DNA from: Fusarium oxysporum f. sp. lycopersici 4287
Taxonomy: Eukaryota > Ascomycota > Sordariomycetes > Hypocreales > Nectriaceae
NCBI RefSeq assembly: GCF_000149955.1
Contig: NC_030989.1
Location: forward strand, 2,055,839-2,119,838
Length of the DNA: 64,000 nucleotides
Direction: 5' to 3'
Part shown: positions 33,252 to 43,851 of the stretch, one piece after another
Layout of the letters: each line of letters starts with the position of its first letter
How positions within the stretch are numbered: the first letter of the stretch is position 1
Program-made: the position numbers and the translations under genes
Notes under the pieces: model-generated
The model's input: the letters and a program-made list of their open reading frames with translations, nothing else
Told to the model about the DNA's origin: nothing
Database searches by the model: none

Positions 33252-34448
33252 TCAACTTCGAGATGGCGCTCCCACAGCATTGGATGAGAACGTCCTCGTC
33301 GTAATAGTAGCCTGGTTACGCTCCTTTTCCAATTTAGCCAAACCAATACGATCAGTCACAGGTGTAGCCTCAATGATGTTATCAAATTCATCGTCGTCAT
33401 CGTCATCCTCGCTTCCGCTCCTCTCGTTGTCCGAGTCAGGCTGGACGCTGGTATTAGGCCTGAACTGCTGCTGGTGTTGATGTGGGTTGGGAATGATGGC
33501 AGGTTTCTTATCGTCTTGTTGATTGGGGTTAGTGAAGGTCTTTGAGGCGAGAACTTTGCGACGAATCTCGGCCATCGCGTCCTCGTCATCTGAGTCGTCA
33601 GATATTGCGTAGCGATCCTTTTCCTCCTCCTCCTCCTCCTCCTCCTCTTCTGGCTGAGCTTTAGGTGGCTTCTTGCCAAGATATATACCGTCCACGCTTC
33701 CATCTTCCTCTTCGTCACTGTCATCCTCTTCGTCGTCATCCTCATCGTCAGAAGATTGAACACGTCTTCGATTGGTATTTCCGCTGGTCCACATATCGTC
33801 GTTTCCTTCCTCTCGACTCTCTGCGTATTCTTTCTCCAGTTGCTCCATCCACTCTTCTTCAGTCTTCTTGATCTCCGCCTCATCCGCACATGCAGCATAT
33901 CGCTTGAGTAAGCTGTGGTTGATCTCGAGGAAGGATGGTCCGTATGAAAACGGTGCAAGAATCTGCTCCGCCCAATCTGAGTGACCACAAATGTAGAAAG
34001 CTGCAGCCAGCGCTTCAACACAGTTCAGACGCCAGGGCTTGCCATAGTTGACCGTATTCGCAGCGACGAGGTACGGCAACAACCGCTCGCACTTCCCACC
34101 AACTTTATTCCACTGAACCTCCTGCGTCCTCGCCCAAGAGCACTCTACAACAGCAGCGCCGTACTGGTCCATGAGCTCGCGATCGGCAGGGGAGACGGTA
34201 TGTTTACCGTTGGGTGTGATAATGACTCCGTTATGGCGTTGGCCGAGATGCAGGTCGCGCATCATTCCAAGTTTCATGAGTTTCTTTCCGGAACAGCGCT
34301 TAGGATCGCAATGGCCGAGATCCCAGCAGGCGGCTTTGAAAGCTGGGCGCGAAGAACCATCACCATCATCATCACGGCGGGGTCCTCGTCGCAGGGCTGG
34401 ACCTCCTTTTCTACCCTTGGAGGCGAAATCTTTTTTGTGGCGGACCAT
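33252..34448 (-). CDS. TSR3: 18S rRNA aminocarboxypropyltransferase Tsr3
   Basis: Adds the aminocarboxypropyl group to the hypermodified uridine of 18S rRNA using SAM, a late step of 40S maturation. Single exon, 398 aa from MVRHKKDFASKGRKGG; the open frame runs to 34574, but the extra 42 residues look like leader and Tsr3 proteins start with this basic patch. Family blocks: RPAFKAACWDLGHCDPKRCSG, then LMKLGMMRDL, HTVSPADRELMDQYGAAVVECSWAR, RLLPYLVAANTVNYGKPWRL and NCVEALAAAFYICGHSDWAEQIL. The C-terminal ~170 residues are acidic, with an 11-Glu run from a CTC/GAG repeat at about 33622-33648, as in many Tsr3 proteins. It is convergent with the IF-2 gene. Confidence 0.95.
   Translation of the reverse strand: MVRHKKDFASKGRKGGPALRRGPRRDDDGDGSSRPAFKAACWDLGHCDPKRCSGKKLMKLGMMRDLHLGQRHNGVIITPNGKHTVSPADRELMDQYGAAVVECSWARTQEVQWNKVGGKCERLLPYLVAANTVNYGKPWRLNCVEALAAAFYICGHSDWAEQILAPFSYGPSFLEINHSLLKRYAACADEAEIKKTEEEWMEQLEKEYAESREEGNDDMWTSGNTNRRRVQSSDDEDDDEEDDSDEEEDGSVDGIYLGKKPPKAQPEEEEEEEEEEKDRYAISDDSDDEDAMAEIRRKVLASKTFTNPNQQDDKKPAIIPNPHQHQQQFRPNTSVQPDSDNERSGSEDDDDDDEFDNIIEATPVTDRIGLAKLEKERNQATITTRTFSSNAVGAPSRS
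33622..33648 (-). repeat. GAG/CTC trinucleotide run coding for poly-Glu in TSR3
   Basis: About nine near-perfect CTC units on the plus strand, read as GAG on the coding strand, give a run of glutamates inside the acidic tail of Tsr3. In-frame length variation is likely to be tolerated. Confidence 0.85.
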
Positions 34449-35408
34449 TTTGGACAGTTTAGCGAATGTCTGTTTTGTATTGGATGTTATATGGTATTGC
34501 TCGGAGGTATGTGTAGTTGATGTCTCGAATGCAAGTAATGCAGGGGACGTCAAAATTAAATTTGCCTCCTCCAAAAAGCTATGGATGATGGGTTGATAAG
34601 ATTCTCATGGTGGGGTTGATTGATTCCGTCAGTCAGTGAGGGGCAGCAACTCGAGAGGGCACTGACACTGAGCGCTGGGGTCCCCTAGCACTTGTAAGCT
34701 AAGGCTTCAGCATCAAATCCGCTATGACGCCGCTGTAACGGGGGCCTGCGGACGGGGGGGCAAGAAAACTTAGGACCTCGATCCTAAGCTACATAAAAGT
34801 TTAGGGAAGTTAGCATAAGTTTAGGGTGACTCGTTGATGAGTTTATTTTAGCATCCTATCTCAAGGTCCCCGTGGTCAACTTAAAATGGTCGATGCTGTC
34901 ACGTGGCTGATTGGCTGCTTTTCTCATGACTGCGCCACAGAGCCACATCTTACCTCTTTAGCGGTGGTACCTTTAGTACCTACCATCTGTATCATCGTAT
35001 TGTCTACAGGCCCGTTGGCTACCTTACCTTAGGTACCTATCCAAGTTCAAAGACCATGATAGAGCAAGACAACATGGCAAGGGGGCTTTTGTTTGAATTA
35101 AGAACTTATGCCCTTTCTTTTTTAGGTTTGGATGACATTGATTGCCGTATCTACTTGTCTTGCTTGTTTTAGGCCGTTTCCGTAGGCTTGCTCCGTATTC
35201 GGTCGACCACCCGCCAGACTCTTAGGTGGTACTGGACTCCATCCATTAGTACCTTACCTTACTTTAGTACCTTGGTCCAGTTGACCGGCTCACCCTTCTA
35301 TCAACGTAGCACTACCTCACACCCGTCGTCCTCGACCAACGCGCGCGCGCAAAATACCACGAATAACATCGTCATTTTGTGTGTGCATATCAGTATTATA
35401 TATTCGAA
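34449..35408. other. Divergent intergenic region between TSR3 and GGA
   Basis: About 960 bp. Includes a G7 run near 34756, several TACCTTAC/TTAGGTACC-type motifs (35020-35040, 35255-35275) and a (GC)n run at 35341-35350. No gene supported. Confidence 0.5.
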
Positions 35409-37507
35409 ATGGAAGCCGCTTCTGCTCGCGCTGCGGCTCGCGATCGTTGGGGCGATTTGCCATCATCTGGCCGAACCCCCTCCCAGCTCCAGCGCTTCAT
35501 CCAGGCTGCCTGCAGTCCCGAGAACTACGAACCCAACCTCGCCCTCAATCTCGAGATCGCCGACCTTATAAACTCAAAGAAGGGAAGTGCTCCTCGTGAG
35601 GCTGCTACTGCAATTGTCAACTACATCAATCATCGCAACCCCAACGTTGCTCTGCTCGCCTTGGGCCTTCTTGACATATGTGTTAAAAACTGCGGATACC
35701 CCTTTCACCTACAAATCGGTACAAAGGAGTTCCTCAATGAGCTCGTCAGAAGGTTTCCCGAACGGCCGCCAATGCGCCCTACACGAGTCCAGGCCAAAAT
35801 CCTCGAGGCGATTGAGGAATGGCGAGGGACGATATGCGAAACGAGCCGATACAAGGAGGATCTAGGATTTATTAGGGATATGCACCGATTATTGAGTTAT
35901 AAAGGATACGTCTTTCCTGAAGTGCGGAGAGAGGATGCTGCTGTATTGAACCCCAGCGATGTAAGTTGATTCGCTTCTGCATGATATGTGTCCCGTACTG
36001 AACAGATCATGTAGAACCTCAAGTCCGCCGAGGAAATGGAAGAGGAAGAGCGAGAGGCGCAATCAGCTAAACTTCAGGAACTCATTCGCCGCGGTACCCC
36101 CGAGGATCTCCAAGAAGCCAACCGACTTATGAAGATCATGGCTGGCTACGATACACGGTCAAAGACCGACTACCGCGCAAAGGCTGCTGAGGAGGTTGCC
36201 AAGATCCAGGCTAAGGCGCGATTACTAGAGGAGCGACTCGACTCCTTCAAGGAGGGTGACAAGATGGAAGATGGTGATGTCTTCAGCGAATTGGCTGCTG
36301 CCCTACAGAGCGCCCAGCCTAAGATCCAGAAGATGTGTGAAGAGGAATCTGACGATCACGAGGCTGTCGCCAAGCTGCTCGAGATCAACGACAGCATACA
36401 CCGAACAGCAGAGCGGTATAAGCTGATGAAGAAGGGCGATATAGAGGGCGCTGCCAAGGTTGCCGCCGGTGGACCCCCCCCCTCTGCTCCAGGAGCTACA
36501 GCATCGTCTTCAAGCGCAACGAATGAGCTGTCTCTCATCGACTTTGATGTTGATGCCAGCAGTAATGGTGCTCAGTCAAGCAATGCCGCTGCACCTTCTG
36601 CGAACGCCGGAGGCCTTGAGAATGACCTCCTCGGCCTAGATATTGGCGGAGAGTCGAGCAGTTTCGGGCAAGGCGGCGGTATTGCTCTGGGCTTTGGCGC
36701 AAATCAAAGTAAGTTGCCAACACAAACTGCCCATGCCTATTACTATACTAAACCGTTGACCAGATATTCCTGGACCTGCGTTATTATCTTCCATGACTCA
36801 GGACAACTCTGCCCGAGGTCAAGTTTCAACTCCAACTCCTCCCCCCTTTTCACAATTCGCCTCCTTCTCACAGCCCGTCTCTCAATCGACGACACCTCAG
36901 CCTCACTTCCAACAGCAGCCTCCTCCCCCATCACAGCCCGCCTCTGATCCATTCGCTATTCTTGGTGCCGGCAACTTGAACTCTCAACGCGCGTCTCCTG
37001 CGCCCCCTCAACCGCAACCCGCTGCTACAGCCAACGATGATGACGAGTGGAACTTCTCCTCTGCTCTCCCCCCAGAGCCAAGCAAGCCAAAGGAGCACAA
37101 GGCTGTTGTGAGCAACACAAATGTGAAGATTGAGATGATTGCCAGACGAGCACCTGGCAATGAGAACGCTATCAACATCGTGTTTGCCTTTTCCAACAAC
37201 GTGACACAGCCCATCGGCGAACTTCACTTCCAGCTCGCCGTGACAAAGGTAAGCATACCCTTCATGTTTGCTGACATGGCATAAACTGACATGAATTCAG
37301 GGCTACGAACTTCAGCTCAAGCCTCAGACTGGTCGCGATCTCGCCCCCCAGCAAAACCGCGGTATCACGCAGGAGGTGCAGATCTGGCACGCGGGCAACC
37401 GCGCTCAAAAGGTCACAAGCGCCAAGCTGCGGTGGCGTGCCTCATACAAGACTGGCGAACAGACTGTCAACGAGATGGGCGAGGTCACCGAATTCAGCCT
37501 CGCATAA
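35409..37507 (+). CDS. GGA-type clathrin adaptor (VHS-GAT-GAE)
   Basis: Arf-dependent monomeric adaptor for trans-Golgi-to-endosome sorting. Exons 35409-35960, 36015-36708, 36764-37248 and 37301-37507 (645 aa); introns 52-55 nt. Residues ~1-170 form a VHS domain (LQRFIQAACSPENYEPNLAL, LALGLLDICVKNCGYPFH). Residues ~185-320 are the GAT helices (AEEMEEEEREAQSAKLQELI, KIMAGYDTRSKTDYRAKAAE). The linker is Ala/Ser/Gln/Pro-rich, with DDDEWNFSSALPPEP as a likely ear- or clathrin-binding piece. The C-terminal gamma-adaptin ear (~540-645) shows KIEMIARRAPGNENAINIVFAF and FQLAVTKGYELQLKPQTGRDLAP. I chose 35409 over the upstream ATG at 35379 because MEAASARAAARDRW fits the VHS start. Yeast has GGA1/GGA2; only one copy is seen here. 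Confidence 0.95.
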
Positions 37508-38466
37508 GAACAGTGTTTTGCTTCCCGGGGTAGAAGCAGGCAGTATATGCAGGAAGTAAGTGAAAGAGTGGGATGGGGTTTCAAAGAAGGGTTGAAGGAC
37601 TACTTTCTCGTTTGTTGATCAAGATGGACTGGAGCATAGGACAGAAGAGAAAAAGCGAGACAGCGGATGCTTTCTGGTTTGTCAAGTGGGCAGTTGCCTC
37701 GAATGATTTGCGTATTGTGATTGTGACAGGCTTCTTCGCAAACTTGAGTCGTTGAATGCATTTGGATTCAGATCATGAATGACAGGAGTTTGTTCACGAC
37801 GAAACGCAATTAGAAGTTCAAGTCTGTGATTTTGGTCACCAGGGCAAATTACATGGCAAAGCGCAACTTTGATATAGGCTGGTTATTGCTATAGTCATTA
37901 GACCATCATCATCTTTTACAATTGTTCAACTCCAACTCTAACATCTAATACCGGTGAACTAGTCCTCTCCTGTGGGAAGTGCCCGAATGGTCGTGACGCC
38001 TTGTCTGGCTGTTCTGCTTTCAAAAGCCACCATTGTCTGAGGGCGAATTATCAATCATCTCTGGTCTTTTCTTGCTTCATGACCGGGGTCACCCATGTGC
38101 CGTCCATCTGCAAGCATGTAAACCAGGTAAACGCCTGTAGTCCCACAAACAAATCTCTTACACGCCAATACTCCCACAAACCGCCTAAGGGGGCCATGCC
38201 GGGCCATCCATGATCTGCAAAACAGCCTCGAAGAGTGTGAAACAAAAGAAAAAAAAAGTGAGGACTCGGGGATTTCCTGTGTAAATAGTTGTGGGCGGTG
38301 TATACTGCCAGATGCGAGCATAGCACGATGACAGAAGGTTAAGTGTGCTGAGCTAGAGCACACCTTTTGTTTGAATGTTGTTTCTCTTTTCGAGAGTGTT
38401 AAGCCCAAAGACAGTGTCGAAAAGTAGATGGCGTGTCACGAGGACCATTTGCAATGAGGAAGGATC
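37508..38466. other. Convergent intergenic region
   Basis: About 960 bp between the GGA and HPC2 3' ends. Minus-strand frames at 38051-38408 overlap each other in two phases with no motif. Nothing else recognised. Confidence 0.45.
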
Positions 38467-40524
38467 CTAAGCCCCTAACTCACTGACAGCAAAGGATGGT
38501 GTGGTTGGGTTTAGTGAGTAGCCACCATGGGTAGGTGTCTTGGCCATTTGGGCCATTGTTTCGCGCTCAGCCTTCTCACGTTCCCGTTGTGCTTTCTCCT
38601 GCTTAGTGATACGGGGTTTTCGGGTGACAGAGCCACCTCGAGATCCGGGTCCTCCGCCGCGGCCGCTGCCTGTCCCACCTCTGGTCGACGCACCTCTTCC
38701 ACCACCTCTGCTACCTCTTCCACCCCGTCCACGCTTAGGGGGACCATCATGGCTATTACTTGTTATTGCTTGATCACATAATATAAAAAAGGAGGATACA
38801 TACCCAGCAGCTGGCTTCTCGACCTCAGGTACAAGAGGGCCAGAGTAGACAAAGAATCCGTCACGGCTTGCCGCCGCCTGAGCTTCCCATAGGAGCTCTG
38901 AATCGTCGACAAAATCATCATCAACATCGTACTGATCCTCCTTGAAATTACGCTTCTTCTTAGGCTTGGCCTGGGCATCAGGGCCGCTGGTCGCGCCGTT
39001 GTCGGGGTTGCTAGCCTCGGCATCGGAGAGATCAACGGACATTTCATCGCCAGATTCACGGCCCGATTCCGCCTTTTCTAGAGAGGCAGCCGCCGCAGCA
39101 ATGCGAGCCTTGCGGTCTCGGTTGGCAGCCAAGCGAGGGTGAAGAGCATCCCATCCATACCGTTCTTCAGCCATGCGCATGAAATTGACATATCTGTTTG
39201 TCTCGCCGGCCTGGATGGGTACACTGAGAACAATGGTCGGGGCCTGGGCTTCTTCGCCTGGCTTAGCTCGACCAAAGTCGAGGATCGAGCGGCCTTCACT
39301 TTCTCCCATATCATCAAGGGTGTCAGTCTTTGGCGTGGAAACTCCAGTGTGAGGCTTCTGCTTTGGTGATGACTTTTTGATAGGACCATTGGAAATGGTG
39401 GTGAAGTTAGACTCTTTGATGACTGGCTTTTGAACGGGTGGCGGTGGAGGAGGTGGATCCTTCTTTGCTTCCTGTACTGGTGGTCGCGAAGAAGGAGTTG
39501 GTGTCAATATGTCGCGAGGCTCTTTGGATGGTGATGATGGTTGAGATGGTTCATGTGCCTGGAAGCGAGGCTGGTTCGAGGGTGGCTGATATGAGCTACG
39601 TGATTCATTACCACCAAGAAGGCTCGCAATGGTTGGCGATCGATTAGGCATCTGAGAAGCAGCCCTTGGCGAACCAGAAGTAGAGGGGTAAGGGCTATGA
39701 GAAACCATTGTCTCACGAACCGGATCGTAGTTACCACGGATGGGGTCGTAGCTTTGACCGCTGGTGCGAACAGGTATAGATGTAGAGCTATTATGCTGAG
39801 GCTGAGACTGAGGTTGAGATTGGGGTTGAGACTGTGGTCGTTCTACAGGCGTATCCGAATTTAGTATGTTCTGCATAAAGTGTTCACGCTTCAACATCTT
39901 TGGTGAATAACGTTGCTCGGCTTGATGTGATGAAGACGATATTTGACGGTTATGATGAGCAGGTGACAATGCTGATATATGAGAGACATCCGACATATGT
40001 CCCTGGCCGGCGGATGATGCAGCTGCGGCAAGAGACTTTGAATCTGCTGGAATTTCACTCTCACCATCTGCAGGGGCAATCTTTCTCTTGCGTGGCATTG
40101 CTGGCGCATTAGGATCGCGAGGTTTCCTGGGCTTTCTAGCAGCCTTTGCTGCATCGGCACCGTCCGAATTTCGAGGTTTCACAATGGTTCCAGGTTTGCG
40201 TCCGGGCTTCTTGCGCGGGACGCCTGCGGCTGTTAATTGAACCCATTGGTTGTCGACAAGTGCGTATCGTCTAGGTGGGCCTGTGCCTGATTGGGGTGGC
40301 ATAGGCGGTGGAGGGCGTTCGCTGTGATTCTGGTGGCCGATGTGTTGATATTGGCCATCGCTGGAAACGACGACGATCTCGTCATAGTCTTGTGGTGCTC
40401 GGCTACTTGATCCATTTCGTGATGGTGAACCAGGTTCTGATAGTGATCCGGAAGGAGGCGATGAGAGTTCGCCGGCTGATGAGTCGTATCGTGACATAGA
40501 CGTGTCGGCGCCTGTAGCAGCCAT
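38467..40524 (-). CDS. HPC2: HIR/HIRA histone chaperone subunit Hpc2 (ubinuclein-like)
   Basis: Subunit of the replication-independent H3-H4 chaperone HIR/HIRA. Exon 1 40524-38804 and exon 2 38752-38467, 668 aa. Most of the protein is low-complexity (Ser, Pro, Gln), including an AT-hook-like KKPGRKPGTIVKP and KPRKPRDPNAPAMPRKRK, plus a (PQSQ) repeat. The Hpc2-related domain is near the end: KKRNFKEDQYDVDDDFVDD, followed by SELLWEAQAAASRDGFFVYSG. An RGG/GRG-rich tail and a coiled segment (KQEKAQREREKAERET) close it. The 51-nt intron is a multiple of three without a stop, so retention would add 17 residues before the RGG tail; splice signals (GTATGT ... TAATAG) favour removal. Confidence 0.9.
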   Translation of the reverse strand: MAATGADTSMSRYDSSAGELSSPPSGSLSEPGSPSRNGSSSRAPQDYDEIVVVSSDGQYQHIGHQNHSERPPPPMPPQSGTGPPRRYALVDNQWVQLTAAGVPRKKPGRKPGTIVKPRNSDGADAAKAARKPRKPRDPNAPAMPRKRKIAPADGESEIPADSKSLAAAASSAGQGHMSDVSHISALSPAHHNRQISSSSHQAEQRYSPKMLKREHFMQNILNSDTPVERPQSQPQSQPQSQPQHNSSTSIPVRTSGQSYDPIRGNYDPVRETMVSHSPYPSTSGSPRAASQMPNRSPTIASLLGGNESRSSYQPPSNQPRFQAHEPSQPSSPSKEPRDILTPTPSSRPPVQEAKKDPPPPPPPVQKPVIKESNFTTISNGPIKKSSPKQKPHTGVSTPKTDTLDDMGESEGRSILDFGRAKPGEEAQAPTIVLSVPIQAGETNRYVNFMRMAEERYGWDALHPRLAANRDRKARIAAAAASLEKAESGRESGDEMSVDLSDAEASNPDNGATSGPDAQAKPKKKRNFKEDQYDVDDDFVDDSELLWEAQAAASRDGFFVYSGPLVPEVEKPAAGYVSSFFILCDQAITSNSHDGPPKRGRGGRGSRGGGRGASTRGGTGSGRGGGPGSRGGSVTRKPRITKQEKAQREREKAERETMAQMAKTPTHGGYSLNPTTPSFAVSELGA

Positions 40525-43500
40525 GCCGAGGTGTAGAGAGGCAATGAATAGCCTTGTGTAGCGCGTATGACAAGGTTGTGAATGGAAACACCAATACAGG
40601 CGGTTATTGCATTAGACAAATTGATTGCCAAAATTGGAAACAGGGGATGTTAATGCTAGAAGCGGGCAAAGGAACCTCGCATTTGCAGCATTAAAACCCA
40701 AGGATCAGATAAGGCGTCGCGTAGGGCAAGGCTGTAAATTCAAACCATCAAATGTCGATAAGGCAACGAATAGCGGTCGACAGGTGGTAGTGAGTGGTAC
40801 ACGCTAAATGGCACCGAAATGCAGCATCAAGTTGAGTACCAGGTACAGCGAATAGAAATGCCTGGATCTGTGGCGTGCGGGCCTCTTCAGAACCGGAATG
40901 GTTGCAAGCGGGAAAGCGTCCAGTCGGAGAGTGACGAGGTGAAACGAGCTGTGAGTGGCCAGAATGTGGAGTGCAGGTGCGGGCGGTGGAGTAGGTCGAA
41001 TCTCTGAATAGCCTCAAGATCTCGGGTTGGGAAACCACTTTGACGGTGAATGCAGCCTTCTATGAGAAAAAGGTGAGCCGATCGCGAGGTATACGTCGCT
41101 TGAAGGGCGTCAAGAGGTACTGCTACACCAGGCGCAGAAAATAACGACAATTTGGAGATGATTAAGATGTGCGAATAGTGTCAAATTGATGAAGTCTGAC
41201 GAATTCGACGATAAAATCCACTGGTCGTTGTTGGGAAAAATATGTGGGAGGTGGATGTTTGAGTGAGGGAGAGGAGGGAAAGAAGGGAAGAAAAGGGAGG
41301 AGAAATGAGATGGGGATGGCTACGTTTTTTTTCGGGGCGACGACAATATTTCTTATTTTCCAGGCCAGGAAGGAGAAAAACGGGGCAGGCCAACAGCTTC
41401 TCTTGTTGCCAGCAGCTAAATAAGAATGCTACGACTCGGAAACAACAAGAACGAGACGAGACGAGACAGACAAGGCACGAGGTACGGTACGAAAAGAAAC
41501 GAGGGGGGGGCGGACCATGACAAGCATCACCAGAAGAAAGGGAAGGGAAAGGGAAAGGACAAAAGGGAAATTGTATTAAACCGCCGAGGGGCGTGGCTAA
41601 CTCTAGAACAACCTAATGAGATGGGACTCAAAATAGGTATCCGACAACACCAGGGAATCAACTAATGGTGATAGGGGGTCTACCAAGTAATTGGGTCATG
41701 TCATGACATTGGATGCTGGGGACGGATGGGACAGTACAGAGTCAAATTCATCAGAGCGAGCAAGTGAAAAGAGCCAGCAGAGCCGGGCTTAGCGGGGGGG
41801 GAGAATGAGTAAGATGTAAGTTAATGGCAGACTCAAAAAGACATGCATAGGCGGACGTGATAGAGAAAACAGACTTCCATGCCCGTTGACGCACGGATAC
41901 TTTTTTTCTTTAGAGTAAAGGTAAAGGTAAAGGTACCAACCGACTCAGATTCCATGTGTAACATCCGTAGAACATGACAGGGGGGGGTCGGGTCAGCTTT
42001 TGCAGGTGAGCTAAGGGGTAAGAAAAGACAAGGCTTTGAATAAATTAAAAGATAAGTTTAGCATAAGTCTAGTATGAGACTTGGTCAAGTATTTTTGACA
42101 CCCTGATTCAAGCTCCGAAGTTTTTCTTACGCCCCAGGGGTGAGGTTCCATTCTTAGGTAGCGTGGGGAAAACTGCCTGCCTGCAGTGGACTGTGGACTC
42201 CAGGAATATCTCTCGGCTTGTGACATGTATCCTTTTGTACTACCTCCAGAGGCTATAGGTATCTTGTAACACGTCATTTATCCGCTCACCTCTCAGCTGC
42301 AACAGTCATACCAAATCACAAGCAATAATGGCCTTGTGATATTGATAAATTCGTTCAGAGTCAGCAATCAACTTGACTAATCACCTTCTTGCCTAGTGAC
42401 AAACATCCCAGTCCAGCCCAGCCCAGCCCATCGCAGCGATGAACAGGTCCCCCCTTGAATGGTGTGGACCATCTCATCCCGAAACCAGAAACGTTGAACC
42501 AAGCTTAGGCGCGGCACGTTGACAGGGGTTCGACGCGGCTGCAGTAATGGCTGCATCAGCCACAAGTTTGTTTTTTTCGGCTAAGGTACTACTTTAATGT
42601 GGCTGTTTTGTATTTGTTCTTCTTCCATATTCTGAAGTGCATCCCAACTTACAGTTTCAAGCTGATACAAATATGTATCGCCGCTTACTTCAGACTAAGT
42701 GTTTGTGAATTTGTTCTATTGATGTCTCAAATTACTACTATCTGGGCGTTTCCGAGGTCATTCGGTCATCAAATGATCTTACAGGGACTGGAACTCTACA
42801 CGGCACTTTTCTTCATACTGTACTCCATAGATATTGTACCTATCATCCACTGTTGCCTGTTTGAACTCATAGCTTATACCCTAGAGAATCGTTTAAAGCA
42901 GGCGGAACGAGCGCCACTCGTGTCTTTTCCCTTTGAAGATCAGGTTCTATTCATTCCACTCAATCCGACCGCGTCAACGTTGACTCCACAGGATTTTCAT
43001 AGGCATTCATTTCCTGACAGCTACAGAAAATACAAACACGGAAAAATACGACATGAATAGGTGCGCACAATAAACACTCGAACTCTCCTGGGGCTTATTT
43101 TGTCACAAATACATTGCACCGAGTACCAAACCAGGGAGCATGACGATTAAAAGTGACAAATTACAGTCTGAGCATGGTTCTGTGGCACAAGAGTTCTGGA
43201 ACTCAAGAGGAACGAGAATTGATCGGCGCTAATGCACCACTATCCCGGTCTAATCTGTGGCGGTGCGACATGCCCTCACAATTAAAATCGTCTGTCTCAA
43301 AGAAACGAAACTCAAAAGCCCTGTTTCAGTAATAAATGCACATACAGCATATTGTAAACTTTTGCGAAGGTAGCAGGACTCTCGTAAAAGAGTCAAGATC
43401 TTGACTTGTCAGGATTTTTTGTTTGTTAGCACTGTTCAAAACGATAAACAGAAAAAACCCGGTGACTGAAAATCGCATTTCCAATCATCGGTCCCTTTTA

Positions 43501-43851
43501 CGAGTCACAAACATGTTTTCGCCTGATAAAATACAGCCATCAAAAACAACTCAGGATATTTCGTCCTTCGCCAAATAGAACTCCGGCATAACTTCGACTA
43601 TTTTGTATTTTATCTTGTTTATTCTGAGAAGTTTAGCATTGGTACTTTCATTAATGCTGAATTCATGTCATTCAAATCCTTGCACGTGGCACATTCAAAC
43701 AAACGCGCTACTGGATGTGGGGTCACACAAGGCCCCTGACCCACTAACATTTCTCCGCGGTTCTCTCCACTGACTAAGGATTAAAAAAAAAGACGTCAGA
43801 TCCAAAGCTTGAGAGAGATCTCATCCATGCTGCATATATAACATCACCAAA
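40525..43851. other. Long divergent intergenic region with G-rich tracts
   Basis: About 3.3 kb between HPC2 (-) and RPAP1 (+). Purine-rich tracts at about 41263-41325 and 41430-41570 (plus strand) include a potential G-quadruplex at 41267-41297 and a G8 run at 41503-41510. Three AAAGGT copies lie near 41916-41934. A plus-strand open frame at 42599-43060 begins with GTG; its first ATG (42722) would give 112 residues, hydrophobic, with no family or splice model that I can support. Confidence 0.5.
41267..41297 (+). other. Potential G-quadruplex tract
   Basis: Four GGG runs (41267-69, 41276-78, 41285-87, 41295-97) separated by 6, 6 and 7 bases meet the common G3+N1-7 rule. It is about 740 bp upstream of HPC2, on the strand opposite to HPC2 sense. 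Folding and function are inferred. Confidence 0.55.

Noticed and set aside
33356..34021. 221-codon minus-strand frame in TSR3
   Set aside because: A shifted frame of the acidic tail of TSR3 (Glu/Asp codons read as Arg/Lys runs).
42599..43060. 153-codon frame upstream of RPAP1
   Set aside because: Starts with GTG; the first ATG leaves 112 hydrophobic residues with no motif. Kept only as a possibility in the intergenic entry.
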